From NCBI RefSeq assembly GCF_001278075.1, contig NZ_CP011340.1, positions 2,108,001 to 2,172,000 of the forward strand: a stretch of DNA of 64,000 nucleotides, given 5' to 3'. Positions 1-10,724 of the stretch are shown here, piece after piece. The notes under the pieces are model-generated. The model saw nothing but the letters and a program-made list of their open reading frames with translations. It had not been told where the DNA came from and searched no databases. Numbering within the stretch: position 1 is the stretch's first letter; each line of letters opens with the position of its first letter. The stretch comes from Streptomyces pristinaespiralis. GTDB taxonomy: Bacteria; Actinomycetota; Actinomycetes; Streptomycetales; Streptomycetaceae. A program made the position numbers and the translations under genes.

Positions 1-1
1 G

Positions 2-3000
2 ACCTTCGACATCGGCGCCCCCTCCGAGGTGACGGCCTACGCCCACTACCGGCTGGAGATCACGAAGAACAACGGTGCGTCCGACGCCACCCAGCTGGCG
101 GACGTGCAGTTCTCCAACGGTGACACCAGCACCCCCGTCCCCGACGACATGCGCAGCCAGGTCGACCGCGGCCCCAGCGGCTCCCCCACCGCCAAGGCCG
201 GCGCGGGCTTCACCGGCAAGCGCGCCCTGAAGTACGCCGGCACCCACAAGCCTGACGGCAGGGCCTACTCGTACAACAAGGTCTTCGACGTCGATGTCGC
301 CGTGCGCCGCGACACCGAGCTGTCGTACAAGGTCTTCCCCGCCATGGCGGAGACGGACCTGAACTACCCCGCCACGAACGTGTCGGTCGATCTCGCCTTC
401 ACCGACGGCACCTACCTGAGCGATCTGGGGGCCACGGACTCGCACGGCGGACTCCTCACCCCGGCGGGCCAGGGCGCCGCGAAGCGCCTCTACGTCAACC
501 AGTGGAACGCCGTCGCCTCCGGCATCGGCACGGTCGCGGCCGGCAAGACCGTCGACCGGATCCTGGTGGCCTACGACTCCCCCAAGGGTCCCGCGAAGTT
601 CCAGGGCTGGATCGACGACGTCACCCTCGCGCCCAAGGCGCCGGAGAAGCGGCTCGAGCACCTCTCGGACTACGCCTCCACCACCCGCGGCACCAACTCC
701 AGCGGTTCGTTCTCCCGGGGCAACACCTTCCCCGCCACCGCGGTCCCGCACGGCTTCAACTTCTGGACGCCGGTCACCAACTCCGAGTCCAAGAGCTGGC
801 TGTACGAGTACTCCCGCGGCAACAACGCGGACAACCTGCCCACCGTCCAGGCCTTCAGCACCAGCCACGAGCCCAGCCCCTGGATGGGTGACCGGCAGAC
901 GTTCCAGGTGATGCCGTCGGCGGCAGAGGGCACCCCGGACACCTCGCGCGAGGCCAGGGCCCTGCCCTTCCGGCACGAGAAGGAGACGGCCAGGCCGCAC
1001 TACTACGGCGTCACCTTCGAGAACGGCCTCAAGGCCGAGATGACGCCGACCGACCACGCGGCGATGATGCGCTTCACCTACCCCGGTGACGACGCGAGCG
1101 TCATATTCGACAACGTCACCAAGGAGGGCGGCCTCACCCTCGACGCCGCGACCCGCTCCTTCACCGGTTACTCGGACGTCAAGAGCGGCCTGTCCACGGG
1201 CGCCACACGGCTGTTCGTGTACGGCGTCTTCGACGCGCCGGTGACCGACTCGGCCTCCGAGGGCGTCACCGGGCGGCTCCGCTTCGACGCCGGTGACGAC
1301 CGCACCGTCAATCTGCGGATGGCGACCTCGCTGATCAGCGTGGACCAGGCGAAGAAGAACCTCGCCGACGAGATCCCGGCCGGGACCCGCTTCGAGAAGG
1401 TCCGGGGCAAGGCGCAGGACGCCTGGGACGACATCCTCGGCAAGGTCGAGGTCGAGGGCGCGACCCGCGACCAGCTGGTCACGCTCTACTCCAGCCTCTA
1501 CCGGCTCTACCTCTACCCGAACTCGGGCTTCGAGAACACCGGTACCAAGAAGCGCCCGGAGTACCGGTACGCGAGCCCGTTCTCGCCGATGACCGGCCCC
1601 GACACCCCGACCCGTACCGGCGCGAAGATCGTCGACGGGAAGGTGTACGTCAACAACGGCTTCTGGGACACCTACCGCACGACCTGGCCGGCCTACTCCT
1701 TCCTCACCCCGAAGAAGGCCGGCGAGCTGGTCGACGGCTTCGTCCAGCAGTACAAGGACGGCGGCTGGATCTCCCGCTGGTCCTCCCCCGGTTACGCGGA
1801 CCTGATGACCGGCACCAGCTCCGACGTGGCGTTCGCCGACGCGTACGTCAAGGGTGTCGACTTCGACGCGGAAGCCGCCTACGAGGCGGCGCTGAAGAAC
1901 GCGACCGTCGTCCCGCCGGCCTCCGGCGTGGGCCGCAAGGGCATGGAGACCTCGCCGTTCCTCGGCTACGCCTCCACCTCCACCCACGAGGGCCTGTCCT
2001 GGTCGCTGGAGGGCTACCTCAACGACTACGGCATCGCCGAGATGGGCGAGGCCCTCTACAAGAAGACGAAGAAGGCCCGCTACAAGGAGGAGTCGGAGTA
2101 CTTCCGCAACCGGGCCCAGGGCTACGTCTCCCTCTTCGACTCCGAGGCCGGCTTCTTCCAGGGCCGGAACCTCAAGGGCGACTGGCGGGTGGAGAGCTCC
2201 AAGTACGACCCGCGGATCTGGGGTTACGACTACACCGAGACCAACGGCTGGGGCTACGCCTTCACCGCTCCGCAGGACTCCCGCGGACTGGCGAACCTGT
2301 ACGGCGGCCGCTCGGGCCTCGGCGAGAAGCTCGACACCTACTTCGCCACGCCGGAGACGGCGTCGCCCGAGTTCGTCGGGTCGTACGGCTCCGTCATCCA
2401 TGAGATGACCGAGGCGCGCGACGTGCGGATGGGCATGTACGGCCACTCCAACCAGGTCGCCCACCACGCCACGTACATGTACAACGCGGCCTCCCAGCCG
2501 TGGAAGACCCAGGAGAAGGTCCGTGAGGTCCTCTCCCGCCTCTACACCGGCAGCGAGATCGGGCAGGGTTACCACGGCGACGAGGACAACGGCGAGCAGT
2601 CGGCCTGGTACCTCTTCTCCGCGCTCGGCTTCTACCCGCTGGTGATGGGCTCCGGCGAGTACGCCATCGGCTCGCCCCTGTTCACCAAGGCGACCGTGCA
2701 CCTGGAGAACGGGCGTGAACTGGTCGTGAAGGCCCCGAAGAACAGCGCGAAGAACATCTACGTGCAGGGCCTGAAGGTCAACGGCAAGAAGTGGAACTCC
2801 ACGGCCCTGCCGCACGAGGCGATCGCCGAGGGCGGCGAGATCGAGTTCGCGATGGGCCCGAAGCCGTCCGCGTGGGGCACCGGGAAGGACGCGGCGCCCG
2901 TCTCCATCACCCAGGACGACGAGACGCCCACGCCGCGGCACGACGTGATCCCGGCCGGCGGCCCGCTGTTCGACAACACCTCGGCGACCACGTCCGCGTT

Positions 3001-3271
3001 CACCTCGGTGGACCTTCCGGTGACGGCCGGGACCCGCGCGGTGCAGTACACGCTCACCTCCGCGGCGAAGGACAAGGCGCCGACGGGCTGGGTGCTGCAG
3101 GGTTCGGCCGACGGACAGTCGTGGACGGATCTCGACAAGCGGTCGGGGCAGTCGTTCGACTGGGACCGGCAGACGCGCGTCTTCGGCGTGGCCGATCCTG
3201 GTTCGTACCGGCACTACCGGCTGGTCGCCACGGGTGAGGTGACGCTCGCGGAAGTGGAGCTGCTGAGCTGA
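2..3271 (+). CDS. GH92 alpha-1,2-mannosidase, secreted (5' end outside window)
   Basis: Family GH92 exo-acting, Ca-dependent alpha-mannosidase. The frame is open from the first bases of the window, so the true start and signal peptide lie upstream; a GTG at 29 is internal. The first ~200 codons form beta-rich accessory domains, and a galactose-binding-like NPCBM/F5-8 region also appears at the C-terminus. The catalytic (alpha/alpha)6 part is recognisable from WDTYRTTWPAYSFL, from HEMTEARDVRMGMYGHSNQ, and from GDEDNGEQSAWYLFSALG, whose acidic residues match the GH92 catalytic and Ca-binding region. It would release mannose from N-glycan or mannoprotein debris outside the cell. The gene is followed by a strong hairpin. 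Family assignment is firm; linkage specificity is inferred. Confidence 0.93.
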   Translation, partial: TFDIGAPSEVTAYAHYRLEITKNNGASDATQLADVQFSNGDTSTPVPDDMRSQVDRGPSGSPTAKAGAGFTGKRALKYAGTHKPDGRAYSYNKVFDVDVAVRRDTELSYKVFPAMAETDLNYPATNVSVDLAFTDGTYLSDLGATDSHGGLLTPAGQGAAKRLYVNQWNAVASGIGTVAAGKTVDRILVAYDSPKGPAKFQGWIDDVTLAPKAPEKRLEHLSDYASTTRGTNSSGSFSRGNTFPATAVPHGFNFWTPVTNSESKSWLYEYSRGNNADNLPTVQAFSTSHEPSPWMGDRQTFQVMPSAAEGTPDTSREARALPFRHEKETARPHYYGVTFENGLKAEMTPTDHAAMMRFTYPGDDASVIFDNVTKEGGLTLDAATRSFTGYSDVKSGLSTGATRLFVYGVFDAPVTDSASEGVTGRLRFDAGDDRTVNLRMATSLISVDQAKKNLADEIPAGTRFEKVRGKAQDAWDDILGKVEVEGATRDQLVTLYSSLYRLYLYPNSGFENTGTKKRPEYRYASPFSPMTGPDTPTRTGAKIVDGKVYVNNGFWDTYRTTWPAYSFLTPKKAGELVDGFVQQYKDGGWISRWSSPGYADLMTGTSSDVAFADAYVKGVDFDAEAAYEAALKNATVVPPASGVGRKGMETSPFLGYASTSTHEGLSWSLEGYLNDYGIAEMGEALYKKTKKARYKEESEYFRNRAQGYVSLFDSEAGFFQGRNLKGDWRVESSKYDPRIWGYDYTETNGWGYAFTAPQDSRGLANLYGGRSGLGEKLDTYFATPETASPEFVGSYGSVIHEMTEARDVRMGMYGHSNQVAHHATYMYNAASQPWKTQEKVREVLSRLYTGSEIGQGYHGDEDNGEQSAWYLFSALGFYPLVMGSGEYAIGSPLFTKATVHLENGRELVVKAPKNSAKNIYVQGLKVNGKKWNSTALPHEAIAEGGEIEFAMGPKPSAWGTGKDAAPVSITQDDETPTPRHDVIPAGGPLFDNTSATTSAFTSVDLPVTAGTRAVQYTLTSAAKDKAPTGWVLQGSADGQSWTDLDKRSGQSFDWDRQTRVFGVADPGSYRHYRLVATGEVTLAEVELLS

Positions 3272-3281
3272 ACCCGCACCA

Positions 3282-3330
3282 CCTCGACGGGCCGCACTCC
3301 CCCAGGGAGTGCGGCCCGTTCGCGTCGAGG
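3282..3330 (+). terminator. Intrinsic terminator after the GH92 gene
   Basis: Perfect inner stem GGGCCGCACTCCC / GGGAGTGCGGCCC (about 3289-3317), extended by CCTCGAC / GTCGAGG on the outside. It begins about 10 bases after the TGA stop of the GH92 gene. The core stem recurs almost exactly in the terminator at 4453-4485. Confidence 0.8.
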
Positions 3331-3501
3331 AGCCGGCGACGGCGGGCGGGCGGCCGCGGGAGCGCTATCCGGCTGTAGCAATTCCGGTACACGAAAACGA
3401 ATTAGACCCGTGAAGGTTGTGTGGAAAGATCGGGACGAAAGCCTGGCCTGCCCCGATCGAGCGGCGGGCCACTTCTTCGACACACCCTTATGGAGACCTA
3501 C

Positions 3502-4419
3502 GTGGCCGAACTCTCTGGCCTCAAGCGCGGCCGGACACGTGCCCGCCTCGCTGCCGCGGCGACCGCTGCCGCGCTGCTCATCACCGGAATCGGCGCCGGC
3601 TCCGCGTCCGCCGCCGACCCCGCCCCGTCCGCGACCTCCGTGGGCGGAGCCGGCGCGGCCGGCACCTTCGGGACGCAGGCCGCCCCGACGCCGATCAACG
3701 CTCTCTACGGCGTCAACAGCGCCGGCACCCTGTACGGCTACCCGCCGAACGGGAACGGCGGTCTGGACAGCCGCATATGGAGCGGTGAGAACTGGGGTCC
3801 CGTCAAGCACGCGACCCAGGTCGACCACGACGCCGACGGTCTGTCCGACGGCATCTGGGCGATCGACAGCGCCGGCGGCTTCTCCCACCTCGCGTGGGAC
3901 GGCACGCCGGTCTCCGCCGGCACCGGCTGGCAGATCTACAACAAGATGGTCTCCCCCGGCGACCTGGGCGGCGCCACCGCCGACGACCTGATCACCCGTG
4001 ACTCCGCGGGTGTGCTGTGGATCTACCTGGGCTACGGCAACGGCAAGGTCACCGGCCGCACCAAGGTCGGCGGCGGCTGGCAGGCCTACAACCAGATCAC
4101 CGGCAAGGGCGACCTGACCGGTGACGGCCGGGCCGACATCGTCGCCCGCGACGGCAGCGGCACCCTGTGGCTGTACAAGGGCACCGGAAGCCGCACGGCT
4201 CCCTTCTCCGCCCGCACCAAGATCGGCACGGGGTGGAACATCTTCAACAACCTCACCTCGGTCGGTGACATCGACCTGGACGACAAGACGGACCTGATCG
4301 CCCGTCACACCGACGGTTCCCTGTGGCTGTACAAGGGCACCGGCTCGGCCACGTCCCCCTTCAAGGCCAAGGTCAGGATCGGCAGCAGCGGCTGGAACAC
4401 CTACCGCCTGATGTTCTGA
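3502..4419 (+). CDS. Secreted FG-GAP/VCBS-type repeat protein
   Basis: A secreted protein of about 305 residues. The start is taken as the GTG at 3502 because GGAG lies 7 bases upstream; an in-frame ATG at 3490 overlaps that site. The N-terminus is a Sec signal: basic KRGRTRAR, then a hydrophobic run ending in AGSASA before ADPAPS. The mature part is built of about five repeats of roughly 50 residues with the pattern GDLTGDGRADIVARDGSGTLWLYKG. The Asp-rich loops fit FG-GAP/VCBS beta-propeller blades that bind calcium. There is no catalytic domain, so it is probably a carbohydrate-binding or structural surface protein. It sits between two polysaccharide-active genes. Exact ligand unknown. Confidence 0.85.
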   Translation: MAELSGLKRGRTRARLAAAATAAALLITGIGAGSASAADPAPSATSVGGAGAAGTFGTQAAPTPINALYGVNSAGTLYGYPPNGNGGLDSRIWSGENWGPVKHATQVDHDADGLSDGIWAIDSAGGFSHLAWDGTPVSAGTGWQIYNKMVSPGDLGGATADDLITRDSAGVLWIYLGYGNGKVTGRTKVGGGWQAYNQITGKGDLTGDGRADIVARDGSGTLWLYKGTGSRTAPFSARTKIGTGWNIFNNLTSVGDIDLDDKTDLIARHTDGSLWLYKGTGSATSPFKAKVRIGSSGWNTYRLMF

Positions 4420-4452
4420 TCCGGCAGCCGTCCGCACGGACGGCGGTCAGTA

Positions 4453-4485
4453 CGGAGCCGCACTCCCCCGGGGAGTGCGGCTCCG
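4453..4485. terminator. Bidirectional hairpin terminator
   Basis: GGAGCCGCACTCCC / GGGAGTGCGGCTCC forms a 14-bp perfect stem with a 3-base loop. It lies between the convergent FG-GAP gene and LPMO gene and can serve both. The core matches the terminator at 3282-3330. Confidence 0.8.
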
Positions 4486-4492
4486 TCGCGTA

Positions 4493-5590
4493 TCACCCCA
4501 GCCGGCAGGTCAGGGCGGTGGCGGGATCGGCCGCCGGTCCCGAGGCCACGTAACCGAAGGTCGTGGACTCACCGGGATCGAGACTGCCGTTGTGCCCGGC
4601 GTTGTGGACCATGACCGCCTGTCCCTGTGCGGTCATCGCGCCGTTCCAGAGACTGTCGATCCGGTGCCCGGCGGGCAGGTTCCAGTCGACCATCCAGCCC
4701 AGCATCGGCACGGTGCCCGTGTTCTTGACGGTCACCTCCGACTGGTAGCCGCCGCCCCAACTCCCGGTGGTCTTCCGGGTCGCGGAGCAGTCACCGGGCT
4801 GCGGCGGGTCGGTCGGGTCCGGCGGGTCGGTCGGGTCGGGGCCGCTGCCGTCGCCCGGGTCCTTGACGCCGGTCACTTCGCCGTTGCCGCCGTCGAAGAC
4901 GACGTCCGAGCAGGAGTAGAAGGTCTCCTGGCTGTCGGAGCGCTGCCACACCATGTAGATGATGTGCCGGCCCGACTTGTTCGCGGGCAGGGCGCCGCGC
5001 CAGGAGTAGTTCGCCTCCACGGTGCCCGGGCTGCCGTTCAGCGGCGGGTGGTCGACGGTCAGGAACGGCTGGTCCTCCACGTCGTCCCAGGTGAGCGTGG
5101 ACCTCGGGTCGAAGCCGTCCTTGGTGATGTACACCTTGAACCAACCCGGGTGGGCGGCCCAGGCGTTGTACGAGAAGTCGATGGTGGCGCCCGAGGTCAG
5201 ATGGGTGAGCGGCCAGTCGTCACGGGCGGCGTTGAAACCCGTGAAGTTGGTGTTGCCGCCGCTGCACAGCTGCCCGTCCGGCACGAAGCCGCGGGTGCGG
5301 CCGGCGCCGTCGGAGCGCAGCACGGAGAACCAGTTGTAGAAGGGCGTGGTGCCGCTCTGCTGGGCCGCCGCGCCGCAGGCGGGGTTGACCGGCTTGATCT
5401 CCCCGGTGTCGGTCAGTCCGTCCTGCCAGCACAGGAAGGTGCGGCTGGCCGGTTTCATGGGAGTGCCGTGTGCCTCGGCGTCGCCGCCCGCGGTGACGAC
5501 GAGTCCGAGGGCGGGGATGGCGGTGAGCAGTGCGAGCAGGGTGAGCAGAAGTGCCCGGGGGCGGCTCTGCGCCAGTAATCGGCGGGTCAT
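4493..5590 (-). CDS. Lytic polysaccharide monooxygenase AA10 with CBM2
   Basis: Copper-dependent oxidative cleavage of crystalline polysaccharide, most likely cellulose. The start ATG at 5590 is chosen because GAAGGGA precedes it; an in-frame ATG at 5638 lies inside the operator. The signal peptide ends ...GGDAEA, leaving His41 as the mature N-terminus, the first ligand of the copper histidine brace. The second brace His is in AWAAHPGWFKVYIT. Paired Cys residues, QRSDSQETFYSCSDVVFDGG and the general layout resemble cellulose-active Streptomyces AA10 enzymes such as CelS2. A Pro/Asp/Thr linker (DPTDPPDPTDPP) leads to a C-terminal family 2 carbohydrate-binding module of about 100 residues with conserved Trp. 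Regulation by CebR is indicated by the exact upstream box. Cellulose rather than chitin as substrate is an inference. Confidence 0.95.
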   Translation of the reverse strand: MTRRLLAQSRPRALLLTLLALLTAIPALGLVVTAGGDAEAHGTPMKPASRTFLCWQDGLTDTGEIKPVNPACGAAAQQSGTTPFYNWFSVLRSDGAGRTRGFVPDGQLCSGGNTNFTGFNAARDDWPLTHLTSGATIDFSYNAWAAHPGWFKVYITKDGFDPRSTLTWDDVEDQPFLTVDHPPLNGSPGTVEANYSWRGALPANKSGRHIIYMVWQRSDSQETFYSCSDVVFDGGNGEVTGVKDPGDGSGPDPTDPPDPTDPPQPGDCSATRKTTGSWGGGYQSEVTVKNTGTVPMLGWMVDWNLPAGHRIDSLWNGAMTAQGQAVMVHNAGHNGSLDPGESTTFGYVASGPAADPATALTCRLG

Positions 5591-5637
5591 CCGGACGTCC
5601 CTTCCATGGGGGTGGGTGAGGAGGCGGACGAAGCTCA

Positions 5638-5651
5638 TGGGAGCGCTCCCA
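5638..5651 (-). promoter_or_regulatory. CebR-type operator upstream of the LPMO gene
   Basis: TGGGAGCGCTCCCA, a perfect 14-bp palindrome identical to the published CebR (cellobiose repressor) box of Streptomyces. It lies about 50 bases upstream of the LPMO start and just downstream of the proposed -10, where bound repressor would block transcription. Confidence 0.88.
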
Positions 5652-5654
5652 TGA

Positions 5655-5695
5655 CTTCACCAAGTGAAGCTAGCGCGGCGGGCGTTCGCTGTAAA
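5655..5695 (-). promoter_or_regulatory. Probable LPMO promoter with a second palindrome
   Basis: On the minus strand TTTACA (5690-5695) and TAGCTT (5667-5672) are separated by 17 bases, a good -35/-10 pair. Immediately downstream and touching the -10 is a second inverted repeat, CTTCAC-TTG-GTGAAG (5655-5669), followed by the CebR box. The regulator of the second palindrome is unknown. Confidence 0.55.
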
Positions 5696-5710
5696 CGCTT
5701 CACGCAACGC

Positions 5711-5750
5711 CAAGGGCCCGCCCTCCGCCGGTGCGGAGGGCGGGCCCTTG
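5711..5750. terminator. Terminator downstream of acnA
   Basis: A perfect 18-bp stem (arms 5711-5728 and 5733-5750, CAAGGGCCCGCC... with its complement) and a 4-base loop, 27 bases beyond the acnA stop codon. It also insulates the LPMO promoter. Confidence 0.88.
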
Positions 5751-5776
5751 GGCCGAGCGACTAACCGAGGTCGTGC

Positions 5777-8527
<2,751 letters not shown>

Positions 8528-8561
8528 TCAATGCTGCCGCCACGGCTCCTCGCCGATCCGC

Positions 8562-8580
8562 TAAGGTAAGGCTTAGTTAG
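8562..8580 (-). promoter_or_regulatory. Candidate iron-box (DmdR/DtxR-like) upstream of acnA
   Basis: Read on the minus strand, CTAACTAAGCCTTACCTTA matches about 13 of 19 positions of the DtxR consensus with its central AGCCT. It is about 70 bases upstream of the acnA GTG. A flanking GGTAAGG...CCTTACC inverted repeat (8565-8592) adds symmetry. Aconitase is a plausible iron-regulated target, but this is a hand match only. Confidence 0.35.
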
Positions 8581-8623
8581 GTAACCCTTACCGACTGGCG
8601 GCTTGCGGTACGCCTTCGGCAGA

Positions 8624-8641
8624 TATCTCGATGTCGAGATA
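8624..8641. promoter_or_regulatory. Perfect 8-2-8 inverted repeat between acnA and the DUF418 gene
   Basis: TATCTCGA-TG-TCGAGATA is perfectly symmetrical and lies in the 323-base divergent gap, 130 bases from acnA and 177 from the other gene. It has the form of a MarR- or TetR-type operator. No candidate regulator is encoded beside it. The rest of the gap shows no further gene. Confidence 0.5.
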
Positions 8642-8817
8642 ACTCTAGTACATGACCGCTGCGTGGTCATGCCGGGACACCGTCGACCACTTCCTTCCGC
8701 CTCCAGCGGGCTACTCGGCGGACGCGGCCGTCCGGCGTTCCGTGAGCCGCCCGGCGGGTGGTCGGAGCGGGCGCCTGCCGGATGGTGGAACCGGGCGATT
8801 CCCTCGACCGTGGACAT

Positions 8818-10044
8818 ATGAGGCGCGACGCATCGCCGGACCTCGCCCCCGAAACACCTGCGCCGGCCGGGCCGCCTTACACGTCGCCCACGGGACGGCT
8901 GGTCGGCCTGGATCTCGCCCGGGGGCTGGCGATTCTGGGCATGTACTCCGCACACGTCGGTCCTGATCCGTCGGTGGGCGGCGCCCTGGGCTGGGCGATG
9001 GAAGCAGCCCGCGGACGTTCAGCGACCCTATTCGCGGTGCTGGCCGGCTTCACGCTGGTCATCCTCACCGGCCGGCCGCGGCCCAGGACCGGGCGGGCAG
9101 GGCGGCAAGCGGTGGGCAAAGTCCTCATCCGGTCCTTCTCCCTGATCGCGCTGGGCTACGTCCTCACCTCCCTCGACACCCATGTCCTTGTGATCCTTTC
9201 CTACTACGGTGTCCTCTTCCTGCTCGCGCTTCCGCTGTACCGGCTGAGGGCTGCCGCCCTGGTCGCCATCGCGGCGACATCAGCACTCGTCATGCCGCAC
9301 GTCCTCTACCTCCTACGGGCGGCGGTCGACGACGGAAGCTGGTCGGACACCCTCATCGCCCACGACCCGCTGGCCCGCGCCACCGATTCGGACGGGATCG
9401 TCGAGCTGTTCGTGACGGGCGCCTACCCGGTCCTGACCTACCTGCCTTACATCGTCACGGGGATGGCGGTGGCGAGACTGGACCTTCGGCGGCCGGGCGT
9501 CGTGGGCAGGGTGGGACTGCTCGGCGGCGTACTGGCCGTCAGCGGGTACGGCGGATCATGGCTGGCCCTGCGTCTTGTTCCGGGGGCACTGGAGGGGGTG
9601 CGGGAGGCCTCGGCCACCGGGACCGCCGCATCGGCCTGGTGGTCCGACGCAGTCGGCGCGAACCCCGTCCCCGGCATGCCGGCATGGCTGCTGGTGGCCG
9701 CCCCGCACAGCCAGACGACGCTGTCCGTCGTGGCCAACACCGGCGTGGCCCTGGCGGTGGTGGCCGCCTGTCTCATCGGAACCGGCCGGTCGGCGCGTCT
9801 GCGGTGGGTCGCCACGCCCGTCAGTGCGGTCGGATCGATCGCGCTGACCGTGTATGCCGGCCACATCGTCGCCATCGACGCGCTGGGCACCGGCGACCTG
9901 CCGGACTCCGCCGCGTTGCCGGTCCTCCTCTCATTCGCCGCCGCAGCCATGCTCTTCGCCGTCGTGTGGACACGCTGTTTCCGGCGAGGGCCCCTGGAAT
10001 ACCTGCTGCATGTGCTGACGATGCCCGCGCGCCTGATCCCATGA
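8818..10044 (+). CDS. DUF418/YeiB-like membrane protein (putative acyltransferase-related)
   Basis: Polytopic membrane protein of about 408 residues, probably ten or more helices. The start ATG at 8818 is preferred over the GTG at 8758 because homology to the family begins soon after it, although the ribosome site (GTGGA) is weak. The N-terminal GRLVGLDLARGLAILGMYSAHV and the C-terminal FRRGPLEYLLHVLT are typical of DUF418/YeiB proteins, which are related to the heparan-alpha-glucosaminide N-acetyltransferase membrane fold. Such proteins are thought to transfer acyl groups across the membrane, but substrate and function are unknown. It is convergent with the two-component genes, only 23 bases away. 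Confidence 0.8.
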   Translation: MRRDASPDLAPETPAPAGPPYTSPTGRLVGLDLARGLAILGMYSAHVGPDPSVGGALGWAMEAARGRSATLFAVLAGFTLVILTGRPRPRTGRAGRQAVGKVLIRSFSLIALGYVLTSLDTHVLVILSYYGVLFLLALPLYRLRAAALVAIAATSALVMPHVLYLLRAAVDDGSWSDTLIAHDPLARATDSDGIVELFVTGAYPVLTYLPYIVTGMAVARLDLRRPGVVGRVGLLGGVLAVSGYGGSWLALRLVPGALEGVREASATGTAASAWWSDAVGANPVPGMPAWLLVAAPHSQTTLSVVANTGVALAVVAACLIGTGRSARLRWVATPVSAVGSIALTVYAGHIVAIDALGTGDLPDSAALPVLLSFAAAAMLFAVVWTRCFRRGPLEYLLHVLTMPARLIP

Positions 10045-10067
10045 GACGAGGTCGGGCACCGAAGGTG

Positions 10068-10724
10068 TCACGCGCGCAGGTACGTGAGGACCGCGAGCAC
10101 CCGGCGGTGCGTCTCGTCCGCCGGCGGCAGGTCCAGCTTGGCCAGGATGGAGCCGATGTGCTTGCCGACCGCCGCCTCGGAGACGACCAGTTGGCGTGCG
10201 ATCGCGTTGTTGGACTTCCCTTCGGCGACCAGGCCCAGCACCTCCCGTTCGCGCGGTGTCAGACGCTCCAGCGGGTCGCGGCGGCGGCGGATGAGCTGAC
10301 GTACGACCTCCGGGTCGACGACCGTGCCGCCGGAGGCGACCTCCGTCAGGGCGGCGTGGAACTCCTCGACCTGGCCCACCCGGTCCTTCAGGAGGTAGCC
10401 GACACCGGAGCCGTCCCCCGAGTCGAGCAGCTCGGAGGCGTAGGTGCGCTGGACGTACTGGCTGAGCACGAGCACGGGCAGGGACGGACGCTCGGTACGC
10501 AGCCGCACGGCCGCCCGCATCCCCTCGTCCTGGAAGCCGGGCGGCATCCGGACGTCGGTGACGACGACGTCCGGTGCGTGTTCCCCGACCGCGGTCAGCA
10601 GGGCCTCGGCGTCGCCGACCGCGGCGACGACCTCGTGTCCGAAGCGGGCCAGCAGTGCGATGAGCCCTTCCCGCAGCAGCACGCTGTCCTCGGCCAGCAC
10701 TACGCGAAGTGCTCGGTCCTCCAC
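10068..10724 (-). CDS. Two-component response regulator, NarL/LuxR family
   Basis: A 218-residue regulator. The receiver domain begins LRVVLAEDSVLLREGL; the phospho-acceptor Asp is in DVVVTDVRMPPGF, and Lys of YLLKDRV completes the active site. The C-terminal LuxR-type helix-turn-helix is LTPREREVLGLVAEGKSNNAIARQLVVSEAAVGKHIGSI (shown in the region of residues 150-190). The GTG start at 10724 lies inside the end of the kinase gene (25-base overlap), so the two are translationally coupled. The open frame continues upstream of 10724 only as a shadow of the kinase. Confidence 0.95.
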   Translation of the reverse strand: MEDRALRVVLAEDSVLLREGLIALLARFGHEVVAAVGDAEALLTAVGEHAPDVVVTDVRMPPGFQDEGMRAAVRLRTERPSLPVLVLSQYVQRTYASELLDSGDGSGVGYLLKDRVGQVEEFHAALTEVASGGTVVDPEVVRQLIRRRRDPLERLTPREREVLGLVAEGKSNNAIARQLVVSEAAVGKHIGSILAKLDLPPADETHRRVLAVLTYLRA

